A stretch of 64,000 nt of DNA from Rhodobacteraceae bacterium WFHF2C18. Its GTDB lineage: Bacteria; Pseudomonadota; Alphaproteobacteria; Rhodobacterales; Rhodobacteraceae. Each line of letters starts with the position of its first letter. Position 1 is the first letter of the stretch. The translations under genes and the position numbers were made by a program. The DNA lies in assembly GCA_002166865.1 (NCBI GenBank), contig NHTQ01000003.1, positions 1 to 64,000 on the forward strand, given 5' to 3'. Below, in pieces: positions 56,710-64,000 of the stretch. The notes under the pieces are model-generated. The model saw only the letters and a program-made list of their open reading frames with translations, was not told the origin of the DNA and ran no database searches.

Positions 56710-56751
56710 AATGGAACGCTCGCAGCGGAGGTCAACAGGGGGAGGCACGTC

Positions 56752-57615
56752 TTGCAGGGCTCGTTCGAGCAAAGGCTGGCCGAAAGGTACGACGTGTTGA
56801 GCACGCGCCTGCGCGAAGCGGGCGACTACGTGGCCCGCAACCCCGTGGACACGGCGACCCGCAGCCTGCGCGCGGTGGCCGAGGAAAGCGGCCTGTCTCC
56901 GGCGACCTTCTCGCGCCTTGCCCGGACGCTGGACTACGGCAGCTACGAGGACCTGCGCGAAGGCATGCGCGAGACGATCGGGCGCCGCGTCCACAGCTTC
57001 GCCGACCGCGCCGACCGGCTCCAGGGCGACGAGAGCGCGGGCGGCGCCGCCTTTTTCGACGCCCATCGCACAGCGTGCCTGGCCAACCTTCAGGGACTGG
57101 CCGACAGTATCGACCGCGACGAGCTTGTCGCCACGGCCGAGCGCCTGGCGCAAGCGCGCCGCGTGATGCTGGTGGGGGCCCTGGGATCCACGGGCGTGAC
57201 CGAATACATGGCCTACATGGCCAGTTTCCTGACCGACAACTGGCAGATGGCCGGGCGCATGGGGGCCTCGATGGGCAGCGCGCTGGCCGATCTGGACGAC
57301 CGCGACGCACTGGTCATCGTCACCAAGCCGCCCTTCGCGCGCAAGGCGCTGCTCGCCGCCGAGGCTGCGCGCGAGCAGGGCGCCTACGTGGTGGTACTCA
57401 CCGACAGTTACGCCTGCCCGGCCCTGCGGCAGGCGCACGCGGGCTTTCTGGTGCCATCGGACAGCCCGCATTTCTTTTCGTCCTACGTGGCAACCCTTTT
57501 CCTGGTGGAAACGATCATCGGGATGCTGGCCCACCGGGCCGGCCCCGAAGCCACCGAACGGATTGCCCAGGTCGAATACCGGAACCGCCGCCTGGAAGAA
57601 GTGGGCGACGGTTGA
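56752..57615 (+). CDS. MurR/RpiR family transcriptional regulator
   Basis: 287 residues from a TTG at 56752, chosen for the GGGGGAGG ribosome site 6 nt upstream; the frame further upstream reads intergenic sequence. The N-terminal HTH_6 domain (about 1-75) has S-L-R-A-V-A-E-E-S-G-L-S-P-A-T-F-S-R-L-A-R. The C-terminal SIS domain (about 120-260) has V-M-L-V-G-A-L-G-S-T and the T-K-P-P-F segment, and normally binds a phosphosugar or small acid. It lies between the BKACE/aminotransferase genes and the TAXI transporter and probably controls both. Confidence 0.9.
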   Translation: MQGSFEQRLAERYDVLSTRLREAGDYVARNPVDTATRSLRAVAEESGLSPATFSRLARTLDYGSYEDLREGMRETIGRRVHSFADRADRLQGDESAGGAAFFDAHRTACLANLQGLADSIDRDELVATAERLAQARRVMLVGALGSTGVTEYMAYMASFLTDNWQMAGRMGASMGSALADLDDRDALVIVTKPPFARKALLAAEAAREQGAYVVVLTDSYACPALRQAHAGFLVPSDSPHFFSSYVATLFLVETIIGMLAHRAGPEATERIAQVEYRNRRLEEVGDG

Positions 57616-57651
57616 GCCTTCAACGCAATGACATCAACCAAGAGGGAGTAC

Positions 57652-58623
57652 ATGATGTTCTCGAGATTCAAATTCACGATCGCAGGGGCCGCCGCAGCCG
57701 CGTTGTTGGCGCCGGCCGCCTTTGCGCAGGAATTCATCACCATCGGCACCGGCGGCGTGACCGGTGTCTACTACCCGACCGGTGGCGCGATCTGCCGTTT
57801 GGTGAACAAGAACCGCGATGAGCACGGCATCCGCTGTTCGGCGGAATCCACCGGCGGTTCGGTCTACAACCTCAAGACCATTCGCCAGGGCGAACTGGAC
57901 TTCGGCGTGGTGCAGTCCGACTGGCAGTACCATGCCTACAACGGGACCTCGATCTTCGAGGAGGACGGCGCGTTCAAGGATCTCCGCGCGGTCTTCTCGG
58001 TCCATCCCGAGCCCTTCAACGTCGTCGCCCGCGCCGATGCCGGCATCGAGACCTTCGACGACCTCAAGGGCAAGCGCGTCAACATCGGCAACCCCGGATC
58101 CGGCCAGCGCGGCACCATGGAAGTGCTGATGGAGGCCAAGGGCTGGACCAAGGACGATTTCGAACTGGCGACCGAGCTGAAGTCGGCCGAGCAGAGCCAG
58201 GCGCTGTGCGACAACCAGATCGACGCCTTCGTGTTCACCGTGGGCCATCCTTCGGGATCGCTGAAGGAGGCGACGACAGCCTGTGAGGCCGTGCTGGTGG
58301 ACGTGACCGGCCCGGCCGTGGACAAGCTGGTCGAGGAAAACCCCTACTACCGCAAGGCGACCGTGCCCGGCGGCATGTATCGCGGCACCGACGAGGACAC
58401 GCAGACCTTCGGCGTCGGCGCGACCTTCGTCAGCTCGACCGACACCTCCGAGGATGCGGTCTATACGGTCGTGAAATCGGTCTTCGAGAATTTCGAAAGC
58501 TTCAAGGGTTTCCACCCGGCCTTCGCGAACCTCGAGCCGAAGGACATGATATCGAGCGGGCTGTCGGCGCCGCTGCACGCCGGGGCCGAGACTTACTACG
58601 AGGAAAAAGGCTGGATCGAATGA
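57652..58623 (+). CDS. TAXI-family TRAP transporter solute-binding protein
   Basis: 323 residues. Start 57652 (MMFSRFKF) follows AGAGGGAG. The signal peptide is cleaved near A-F-A-QEF. TAXI features are [28 protein letters not shown] and [11 protein letters not shown] pair of Cys (about 43 and 55) may form a disulfide. It captures a substrate, in known cases an organic or amino dicarboxylate, in the periplasm for the following permease. The link with an aminotransferase suggests an amino-acid-like substrate. Confidence 0.94.
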   Translation: MMFSRFKFTIAGAAAAALLAPAAFAQEFITIGTGGVTGVYYPTGGAICRLVNKNRDEHGIRCSAESTGGSVYNLKTIRQGELDFGVVQSDWQYHAYNGTSIFEEDGAFKDLRAVFSVHPEPFNVVARADAGIETFDDLKGKRVNIGNPGSGQRGTMEVLMEAKGWTKDDFELATELKSAEQSQALCDNQIDAFVFTVGHPSGSLKEATTACEAVLVDVTGPAVDKLVEENPYYRKATVPGGMYRGTDEDTQTFGVGATFVSSTDTSEDAVYTVVKSVFENFESFKGFHPAFANLEPKDMISSGLSAPLHAGAETYYEEKGWIE

Positions 58624-58641
58624 TCCGGCCCTGACGACAAC

Positions 58642-58671
58642 TGACCGGGGGCGGCACACCGCCCCCGGTCA
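58642..58671 (+). terminator. Strong hairpin between TRAP binding protein and permease genes
   Basis: A perfect 13-bp stem (58642-58654 with 58659-58671) closing a CACA loop, 19 nt after the stop of the binding-protein gene. No T-run. It probably stabilises the binding-protein mRNA or partly terminates, so that binding protein is made in excess over permease. Confidence 0.7.
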
Positions 58672-58742
58672 CCCAGGTATCCTTTCCACGATACTCTTTT
58701 CACGGCAGCCGCGCATGGCTTCCGGCAATTGGAGGCACACGG

Positions 58743-61358
58743 ATGGCCCAGGACAAGCCCGGCAGCAGCCAGCTGAGCGAGGAAGAGCTTCAGGATCTTG
58801 TCGCCTCGACCGATGCCGGCGCGCGCAGCCCCTCCGGCCCGGTGGGCACCTTCCTGGCCGTGGTGGCGATCGTCTGGTCGCTCTACCAGGTTCTGCTGGC
58901 CTCGCCGATCGCCAACTATGTCATCCCCACGGATATCGTGAACAATTCGCGCCAGGTGCACCTGGCCTTTGCCATCTTCCTGGCCTACACGGCCTATCCC
59001 GCGCTGCGGTCGAGCCCGCGCAGCTACATCCCCATCCAGGATTGGATCATGGCCGTCGTTGGCGCCTTCATCGCGCTTTACGGGCTGATCTTCTATGAAA
59101 AGATCGTCAGCAACGGCGGGCTGGCCGACGACACCGACAAGTGGTTCGCGCTGGCCGGTCTGATCCTGCTGTTCGAGGGCGCGCGCCGCGCCCTGGGCCC
59201 GGCCATGGCCGTGATCGCCACGATCTTCCTGCTCTACGTCTTTTTCGGCGACAGCGAATGGGTCCCGGACGTGATCCGCTGGAAGGGCGCCTCGCTGCAG
59301 AAGGCGATGAGCCACATGTGGACGACCTCCGAGGGCGTGTTCGGCATCGCGCTTGGCGTGTCCACGAAGTTCGTGTTCCTCTTCGTGCTCTTCGGCGCCA
59401 TGCTGGAGAAGGCCGGCGCCGGCAACTACTTCATCAAGATGGCCTTCGGTGCATTGGGCCACCTGCGCGGCGGCCCCGCCAAGGCGGCGGTCGTCGGTTC
59501 GGCCGCGACCGGGCTGATCTCGGGGTCGAGCATCGCCAACGTGGTGACCACCGGCACCTTCACCATCCCGCTGATGAAGCGCGTGGGCTTTACCTCCGAA
59601 AAGGGCGGCGCGGTCGAGGTGGCCTCTTCGGTCAACGGCCAGATCATGCCGCCCGTGATGGGCGCCGCGGCCTTCCTGATGGTCGAATATGTCGGCATCT
59701 CCTATGTCGCGGTCATCACACACGCCTTCCTGCCGGCGGCCATCAGCTACATCGCGCTGGTCTACATCGTCCATCTGGAGGCGGTGAAGAACAACATGCC
59801 CACCCTGGGCGACCGGGTGGTCAGCCTGGGCCGCACGATCGGCGGCATGGCGGCCTTTTTCGCGGGTTTCGCGCTGCTTTGCTACGCGGTCAAGTTCCCC
59901 GTGGGCTGGATCACCGCGCTGGTGCCCGATGGCGCGACATGGATCTTCGCGGTCGTGATCGGTATCGCCTACCTGGGCCTTTTGTGGTTTGCCGCGCAGG
60001 TGCCCGACCTTGAGCCCGACGACCCCATGGCCGAGGACGTGCGCCTGCCGGTCGTGGGCGAGATCTACCGCTGCGGGCTGTATTACCTGCTGCCGATCAT
60101 CGTGCTGGTCTATCTGCTCATGATCGAACAGAAATCGCCCGGCCTCAGCGCCTTCTGGGCCACCGCGCTGATGTTCGTCATCCTGCTGACGCAGCGGCCG
60201 ATCAAGGCGGCCTTCCGCGGCGAAAGCGATATCGCCATGGCCGTGCGCTATGGCGTGATCGACTTTCTCGGCGGGCTGATCGACGGGGCGCGCAACATGA
60301 TCGGCATCGCGCTGGCCACCGCCACGGCCGGCGTCATCGTGGGCACCGTGACGCTGACCGGCGTGGGGCAGGTGATGGCCGGGCTGGTGGAGTTCATGTC
60401 GGGCGGCAACCTCGTGCTGATGCTGCTGATGGTCGGCCTGCTCAGCCTCGTGCTGGGCATGGGGCTGCCGACGACGGCCAACTACATCGTCGTGAGCTCG
60501 CTGATGGCCGGCGTGGTGGTGCAGCTGGGTGCCGAGGGCGGCCTGCTGGTGCCGCTGATCGCCGTGCACCTGTTCGTGTTCTATTTCGGGATCATGGCGG
60601 ATGTCACCCCACCCGTCGGATTGGCCAGTTTCGCCGCCGCCGCCGTGTCCGGGGGCGATGCGATCCGCACGGGTTTCACCGCCTTCTTCTATTCGCTGCG
60701 CACCGTGATCCTGCCCTTCATGTTCATCTTCAACACCGATCTTCTGCTGATCGACGTGGGCTGGCTGCAGGGGATCTTCATCTTCGTCGTCGCGTCGATC
60801 GCGATCCTGGTATTCACCGCCGGGTCGATGGGGTGGTTCCTGACGCGCAACCGCATCTACGAAAGCGTTCTGCTGATCCTCGTGGCGTTCTCTTTGTTCC
60901 GGCCCGATTTCTTCATGGACCGGATCCAGCCGCCCTTCGACACCGTGGAGCCGGCCAAGCTGGAACAGGCACTGGACCGTGCCGAGGTGGGCGACGAAGT
61001 GCGCATGGTGGTCTCCGGCGTCGATTTCCTGACCGGCGAACCCAAGGAGACGACCTTGCTGCTGGCCATCGAGGAAGAGGGCAGCGGCGCCGAGCGGCTG
61101 GAGCGGACGGGGCTGACCATCCGCACCGAAGACGGAGTCGCGAAGCTCGAACAGCCTATGTTCGGCACGCCCTACGAGGAGGTGCTCAAGAGCTTCGACT
61201 TCTACGCCGACACGCCGGTGACGGTCGAATCCGTGAAGGCACCGGCCGATCAGCCGCCGCAGGAACTGATCTTCATCCCGGCCTTCGTGCTTCTGGGCCT
61301 CATTGCCCTGTTGCAGCGCATGCGGATGAAACGCCAGCCCGAAGGAGTGCCCGCATGA
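58743..61358 (+). CDS. TRAP transporter fused permease (4TM + 12TM) with C-terminal DUF3394-type domain
   Basis: 871 residues. The N-terminal small-subunit-like helices (about 33-140) are fused to the large M-type permease (about 140-690), with L-G-P-A-M-A, G-L-I-S-G-S-S-I-A-N-V-V-T-T-G and the second-half G-M-G-L-P-T-T-A-N-Y-I-V. This fused form is standard for TAXI systems. The end (about 715-871) has soluble segments with E-V-R-M-V-V-S-G and a final helix, as in DUF3394-tailed TRAP permeases. It drives sodium-coupled uptake. Its stop overlaps the UspA start by 4 bp. Confidence 0.94.
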   Translation: MAQDKPGSSQLSEEELQDLVASTDAGARSPSGPVGTFLAVVAIVWSLYQVLLASPIANYVIPTDIVNNSRQVHLAFAIFLAYTAYPALRSSPRSYIPIQDWIMAVVGAFIALYGLIFYEKIVSNGGLADDTDKWFALAGLILLFEGARRALGPAMAVIATIFLLYVFFGDSEWVPDVIRWKGASLQKAMSHMWTTSEGVFGIALGVSTKFVFLFVLFGAMLEKAGAGNYFIKMAFGALGHLRGGPAKAAVVGSAATGLISGSSIANVVTTGTFTIPLMKRVGFTSEKGGAVEVASSVNGQIMPPVMGAAAFLMVEYVGISYVAVITHAFLPAAISYIALVYIVHLEAVKNNMPTLGDRVVSLGRTIGGMAAFFAGFALLCYAVKFPVGWITALVPDGATWIFAVVIGIAYLGLLWFAAQVPDLEPDDPMAEDVRLPVVGEIYRCGLYYLLPIIVLVYLLMIEQKSPGLSAFWATALMFVILLTQRPIKAAFRGESDIAMAVRYGVIDFLGGLIDGARNMIGIALATATAGVIVGTVTLTGVGQVMAGLVEFMSGGNLVLMLLMVGLLSLVLGMGLPTTANYIVVSSLMAGVVVQLGAEGGLLVPLIAVHLFVFYFGIMADVTPPVGLASFAAAAVSGGDAIRTGFTAFFYSLRTVILPFMFIFNTDLLLIDVGWLQGIFIFVVASIAILVFTAGSMGWFLTRNRIYESVLLILVAFSLFRPDFFMDRIQPPFDTVEPAKLEQALDRAEVGDEVRMVVSGVDFLTGEPKETTLLLAIEEEGSGAERLERTGLTIRTEDGVAKLEQPMFGTPYEEVLKSFDFYADTPVTVESVKAPADQPPQELIFIPAFVLLGLIALLQRMRMKRQPEGVPA

Positions 61359-61792
61359 CCCGCGAGAAACCGGTGCTCTGCGCCGTCGACATCAGCAACG
61401 AGGACCGCGACGCAAAGGTGCTGGCGCGCGCGGCGCAACTGGCCGAGATGGACAGGGCGCAACTGGACGTCATCACCGTGGTGCCCGATTACGGCATGAG
61501 CGTCGTGGGCAGCTACTTCGACAGCCACCACCACGAAAAGGCGGTCGAGGAAGCACGCCGGCGCCTCAACGAGCTGGTGGAGGAAACGCTCGGCGCCGAG
61601 GCGAACGAGAAGGTCCGCCACATCGTCGCCACCGGAAACGCCTATGACGAGATCCTGCATGTCGCCTCGGCCGACGGCGCGGGGCTGATCGTGATCGGCG
61701 CGCACAAGCCGGATTTCAAGGATTACCTGCTGGGGCCGAACGCCGCCCGGGTGGTGCGCCACTCGGAGTGCTCTGTCTACGTCGTGCGTTGA
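61355..61792 (+). CDS. UspA-family protein coupled to the TRAP transporter
   Basis: 145-residue single Usp domain starting MTREKPVLCAVDISNED. It overlaps the permease gene by 4 bp, an arrangement known from TeaD, which regulates the TeaABC TRAP transporter of Halomonas. The ATP loop usually reads G-x2-G-x9-G-S/T; here G-A-H-K-P-D-F-K-D-Y-L-L-G-P-N departs at the second Gly and at the final G-S. ATP binding may be weak or changed. A regulatory role on transport is inference. Confidence 0.88.
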   Translation: MTREKPVLCAVDISNEDRDAKVLARAAQLAEMDRAQLDVITVVPDYGMSVVGSYFDSHHHEKAVEEARRRLNELVEETLGAEANEKVRHIVATGNAYDEILHVASADGAGLIVIGAHKPDFKDYLLGPNAARVVRHSECSVYVVR

Positions 61793-61974
61793 ACGGCCGC
61801 GGGGATGCCGAATCGCGCATCGTCGCGGAAACGGTCAACCGGACAGCTTCGGCGGCAGGGCGCAGGACTGTGCTGGCGCGCGGTTCAAGGGGGACTTGCA
61901 CGCACCACATCAAGACACGATACCCCGGCGGGGCGGGCCATCAGCCGGTCTTGCAATCCGGTTGGAAAAGGTCG

Positions 61975-62051
61975 TGGTAGCGGAGGAGGGACTTGAACCC
62001 CCGACACATGGATTATGATTCCACTGCTCTAACCGACTGAGCTACTCCGCC
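61975..62051 (-). tRNA. tRNA-Met (CAT anticodon), elongator type
   Basis: 77 nt including an encoded CCA end. The minus-strand sequence folds into a cloverleaf: acceptor GGCGGAG/CTCCGCT, D arm GCTC...GAGC, anticodon stem GTGGA/TCCAT with loop ATCATAA (anticodon CAT), and T arm GGGGG TTCAAGT CCCTC. The loop and arms resemble the alphaproteobacterial elongator Met tRNA. An Ile2 (lysidine) identity cannot be fully excluded by eye. Confidence 0.93.
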
Positions 62052-62128
62052 AGACCGCGCTGCTGGGTATGACAGGCCATCCACGTCGTCAAGGGCGATT
62101 GGGACAGAAATGTCGACCTCCGGTGCCA

Positions 62129-62671
62129 TCATCCGGCGGCAAGCAGCGCCTCGATCTCGCGGGTCAGGCGCGGCGCCTGAGGGCGCACCATCGACCCGTA
62201 GGTCGCCACGACCTCGCCCCGGGGACCCAGCAGGATCTTGTTGAAGTTCCACGCGGGCGCGAACCCCGTCGATGCCGCCACCCATTTGTAGAAATCATGG
62301 GCCCCCTCCCCGCGGACCGGGGTGATCGTGGTCATCGGCATGTCGAGGTCGAAGTTCAGTTCGCAGAACTCCTTGACCTTCTCGTTCGTCGCGAGTTCCT
62401 GCTTGAAATCCTGCGAGGGCACCGCCAGCACAACGAGGCCCGCATCGCGGTAACGGTCGTACAGTGCCTGCAATCCGTCGTACTGATCGGTGAAGCCGCA
62501 GCGGGACGCGGTGTTGACCACCAGGATCGGCTGCCCCTGCCACTGTGACAGCGTGATCTGCCCGCCATCGATCGAGTCGAAGCGCCAGTCGTTCTCTGCC
62601 GCGGCGGCGGCACCGACGGCCGTGACGGCGAGGAAAAGACAGACAAGGCGGCGCAGGATGGGCAGGGGCAT
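62129..62671 (-). CDS. Exported glutathione peroxidase family protein
   Basis: 180 residues from the ATG at 62671, chosen for a GGAG 9 nt upstream; an ATG at 62686 has no such site. A signal peptide (about 1-25) indicates export. The peroxidatic Cys58 lies in N-T-A-S-R-C-G-F-T-D-Q-Y. Other family segments are L-A-V-P-S-Q-D-F (catalytic Gln) and W-N-F-N-K-I-L-L (catalytic Trp/Asn). Bacterial members of this type usually use thioredoxin-like reductants to remove hydroperoxides. It is divergent from the FAD-dehydrogenase gene. Confidence 0.92.
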   Translation of the reverse strand: MPLPILRRLVCLFLAVTAVGAAAAAENDWRFDSIDGGQITLSQWQGQPILVVNTASRCGFTDQYDGLQALYDRYRDAGLVVLAVPSQDFKQELATNEKVKEFCELNFDLDMPMTTITPVRGEGAHDFYKWVAASTGFAPAWNFNKILLGPRGEVVATYGSMVRPQAPRLTREIEALLAAG

Positions 62672-62769
62672 GATCTCGGTCTCCATGATGCTTGGGGGAA
62701 AGCTTAGAACACCGCCCGTAAACGTCCAGCCCGCTTGTGCCCCGGGCGCGGCTGTCGCAATGTTCCGCC

Positions 62770-64000
62770 ATGACAGACGCAGCGAACACCGACATCCTTG
62801 CCGAGCTCGAACAGATCGTCGGCCCCGCGAACGTGGCACAGGGCGCGGCCGCGGCGGCCTGGACACGCGATTGGACCGGCGCCTACAGCTGGACGCCGCT
62901 GGCGGTCGCGCGCCCCGCTGCAACGCCCGAAGTGGCCCGGATCGTCCGCCTTGCCAACCAGACCGGCACGCCGCTGGTGCCCGTTGGCGGCAACACCGGC
63001 CTGTCGGGGGGCAGCGCGGGCGAAGGTGCGATCATGGTCTCGCTGGACCGCATGACCGCCGTGCGCGAAATCCGCCCCGAGGCCCGCATCGCCGTGGTGG
63101 AGGCCGGCGTGATCCTCTCGCGCCTGCACGACGCGGCCGAGGAGGCGGACCTGATCTTTCCGCTGACCTTTGGCGCCCGGGGATCGGCCATGATCGGCGG
63201 CTGCCTGTCCACGAATGCCGGCGGGTCGAACGTGCTGCGCTACGGCAATGCGCGGGATCTGTGCCTGGGGCTGGAGGCGGTGCTACCCACGGGCGAGGTG
63301 CTGGACCTGATGAGCGCGCTGCACAAGGACAATTCGGGCTACGACCTGCGCGACCTGCTGATCGGTGCGGAAGGGACGCTCGGCATCATCACCGCCGCCG
63401 TTCTGAAGCTTCACCCCAGGCCGCGCGCGCATGCCACGGCAATGGTCGCCGCGCCCTCGCTCGATGCGGCGCTCGGCCTTCTCAACCGCCTGCAGGCGGA
63501 AACCGGCGGAGCGGTGGAAGCCTTCGAATACATGCCCGGTGCCTACCTGGACGCCTATGCGAGGAAATTCCCCGACAGCCGCCCGCCCTTCGCCGACCGG
63601 CACGAGGTGAATATCCTCGTGGAGGTTGGCGCCTTGTCGGCGCGTGACGCGCACCCAGCCCCCGATGGCAGCCTGCCGGTGGTCAACCACCTCGAGACGG
63701 TCCTGGCCGATCTTCTGGAAACCGGCGCCGTTCTGGATGCCGTGGTCGCCAGGACCGAGGCGCAACGCAGCGAGATGTGGGCCCGGCGCGAGGCGGCGGC
63801 GGAGGTAGCCCTCACTCGCAAGCCCATGGTCAACAACGATATTTCTGTGCCGCTGGACAAGGTCCAGACCTTTCTGGAGACCATGGCGCGGCGCCTGCGG
63901 GAAATCGAACCCGGGGCGCGGGACATGACCGTGGCGCACCTGGGCGACGGCAACATCCATTACACCGTCTGGCCGGCCACCGACGCGCCGGCGGTGCACG
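62770..64000 (+). CDS. FAD-linked oxidase/2-hydroxyacid dehydrogenase (GlcD/D2HGDH-like), 3' end outside window
   Basis: The frame stays open to the last base (410 codons visible). The FAD-binding type-4 domain has P-V-G-G-N-T-G-L-S-G-G (about 77-87), T-N-A-G-G-S-N-V-L-R-Y-G (about 155-166) and G-A-E-G-T-L-G-I-I-T (about 200-209). The C-terminal FAD-oxidase domain includes the H-L-G-D-G-N-I-H metal site near the window edge. Relatives oxidise D-lactate, glycolate or D-2-hydroxyglutarate. The substrate cannot be fixed. The start at 62770 follows only a weak ribosome site. Confidence 0.92.
   Translation, partial: MTDAANTDILAELEQIVGPANVAQGAAAAAWTRDWTGAYSWTPLAVARPAATPEVARIVRLANQTGTPLVPVGGNTGLSGGSAGEGAIMVSLDRMTAVREIRPEARIAVVEAGVILSRLHDAAEEADLIFPLTFGARGSAMIGGCLSTNAGGSNVLRYGNARDLCLGLEAVLPTGEVLDLMSALHKDNSGYDLRDLLIGAEGTLGIITAAVLKLHPRPRAHATAMVAAPSLDAALGLLNRLQAETGGAVEAFEYMPGAYLDAYARKFPDSRPPFADRHEVNILVEVGALSARDAHPAPDGSLPVVNHLETVLADLLETGAVLDAVVARTEAQRSEMWARREAAAEVALTRKPMVNNDISVPLDKVQTFLETMARRLREIEPGARDMTVAHLGDGNIHYTVWPATDAPAVH

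Noticed and set aside
58596-60569. Long leftward open frame antisense to the TRAP permease
   Set aside because: His/Asp/Gln-rich shadow; the sense strand is a clear membrane protein.

Overview
The window is a high-GC, gene-dense stretch of chromosome from an alphaproteobacterium, almost certainly of the order Rhodobacterales (Rhodobacteraceae/Roseobacter type). The basis is the gene order (era-rnc-lepB-acpS-...-pdxJ-...-RSH-rpoZ; def-def-like-fmt; argD-argF; pyrB-...-pyrC'-plsY), the strong GC bias in third codon positions and the frequent GTG/TTG starts. Most of it is core housekeeping. I see no insertion sequence, integrase, prophage, CRISPR array or recognisable defence system, and one tRNA gene.

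Layout. 1-1.6 kb: the C-terminal end of a secreted repeat protein and a universal stress protein. 1.7-10.8 kb: a long leftward run of translation, stringent-response and cofactor genes (DUF1491, era, rnc, lepB, acpS, LysE-type exporter, small membrane protein, pdxJ, DUF2062, RSH, rpoZ, folK). 11-17.6 kb: NYN protein, ispH, DUF3429, methyltransferase, rnhA, then leftward fmt, a catalytically dead-looking deformylase homologue and def, then a MalY/PatB-type lyase. 17.6-24.6 kb: an orphan CobH whose catalytic His43 is Gln, a glutathionyl-hydroquinone reductase, rpmB, a copper-chaperone pair, a sirtuin, an LMW phosphatase, meaB and DUF3108. 24.7-33 kb: hrpB, Nudix, PiT phosphate carrier, 6-phosphogluconate dehydrogenase, argF, argD. 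33-44.5 kb: a sterol-desaturase-like hydroxylase, an HhH protein without a clear start, an OmpA-like envelope protein, ubiA/rsmE, gshA, and a pyrimidine operon (pyrB, three small membrane proteins, inactive-looking pyrC', plsY). 45.5-54.5 kb: uracil-DNA glycosylase, phosphoesterase, LysE exporter, moaB, an RND efflux pair, a DsbD-N-type protein, YqgE. 54.5-61.8 kb: a probable catabolic locus with a BKACE enzyme and class III aminotransferase divergent from an RpiR regulator, a TAXI-TRAP transporter and a UspA protein. The end holds tRNA-Met, glutathione peroxidase and a truncated FAD-linked dehydrogenase.

The points most worth attention are three homologues of well-known enzymes that lack catalytic or metal-binding residues (deformylase-like, PyrC', CobH), and the RpiR/TAXI-TRAP/aminotransferase/BKACE locus, which reads as a self-contained uptake and breakdown route for an unidentified amino-acid-like compound with a candidate operator. 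I do not see a clearly new type of system; the TAXI/BKACE locus is the nearest candidate.
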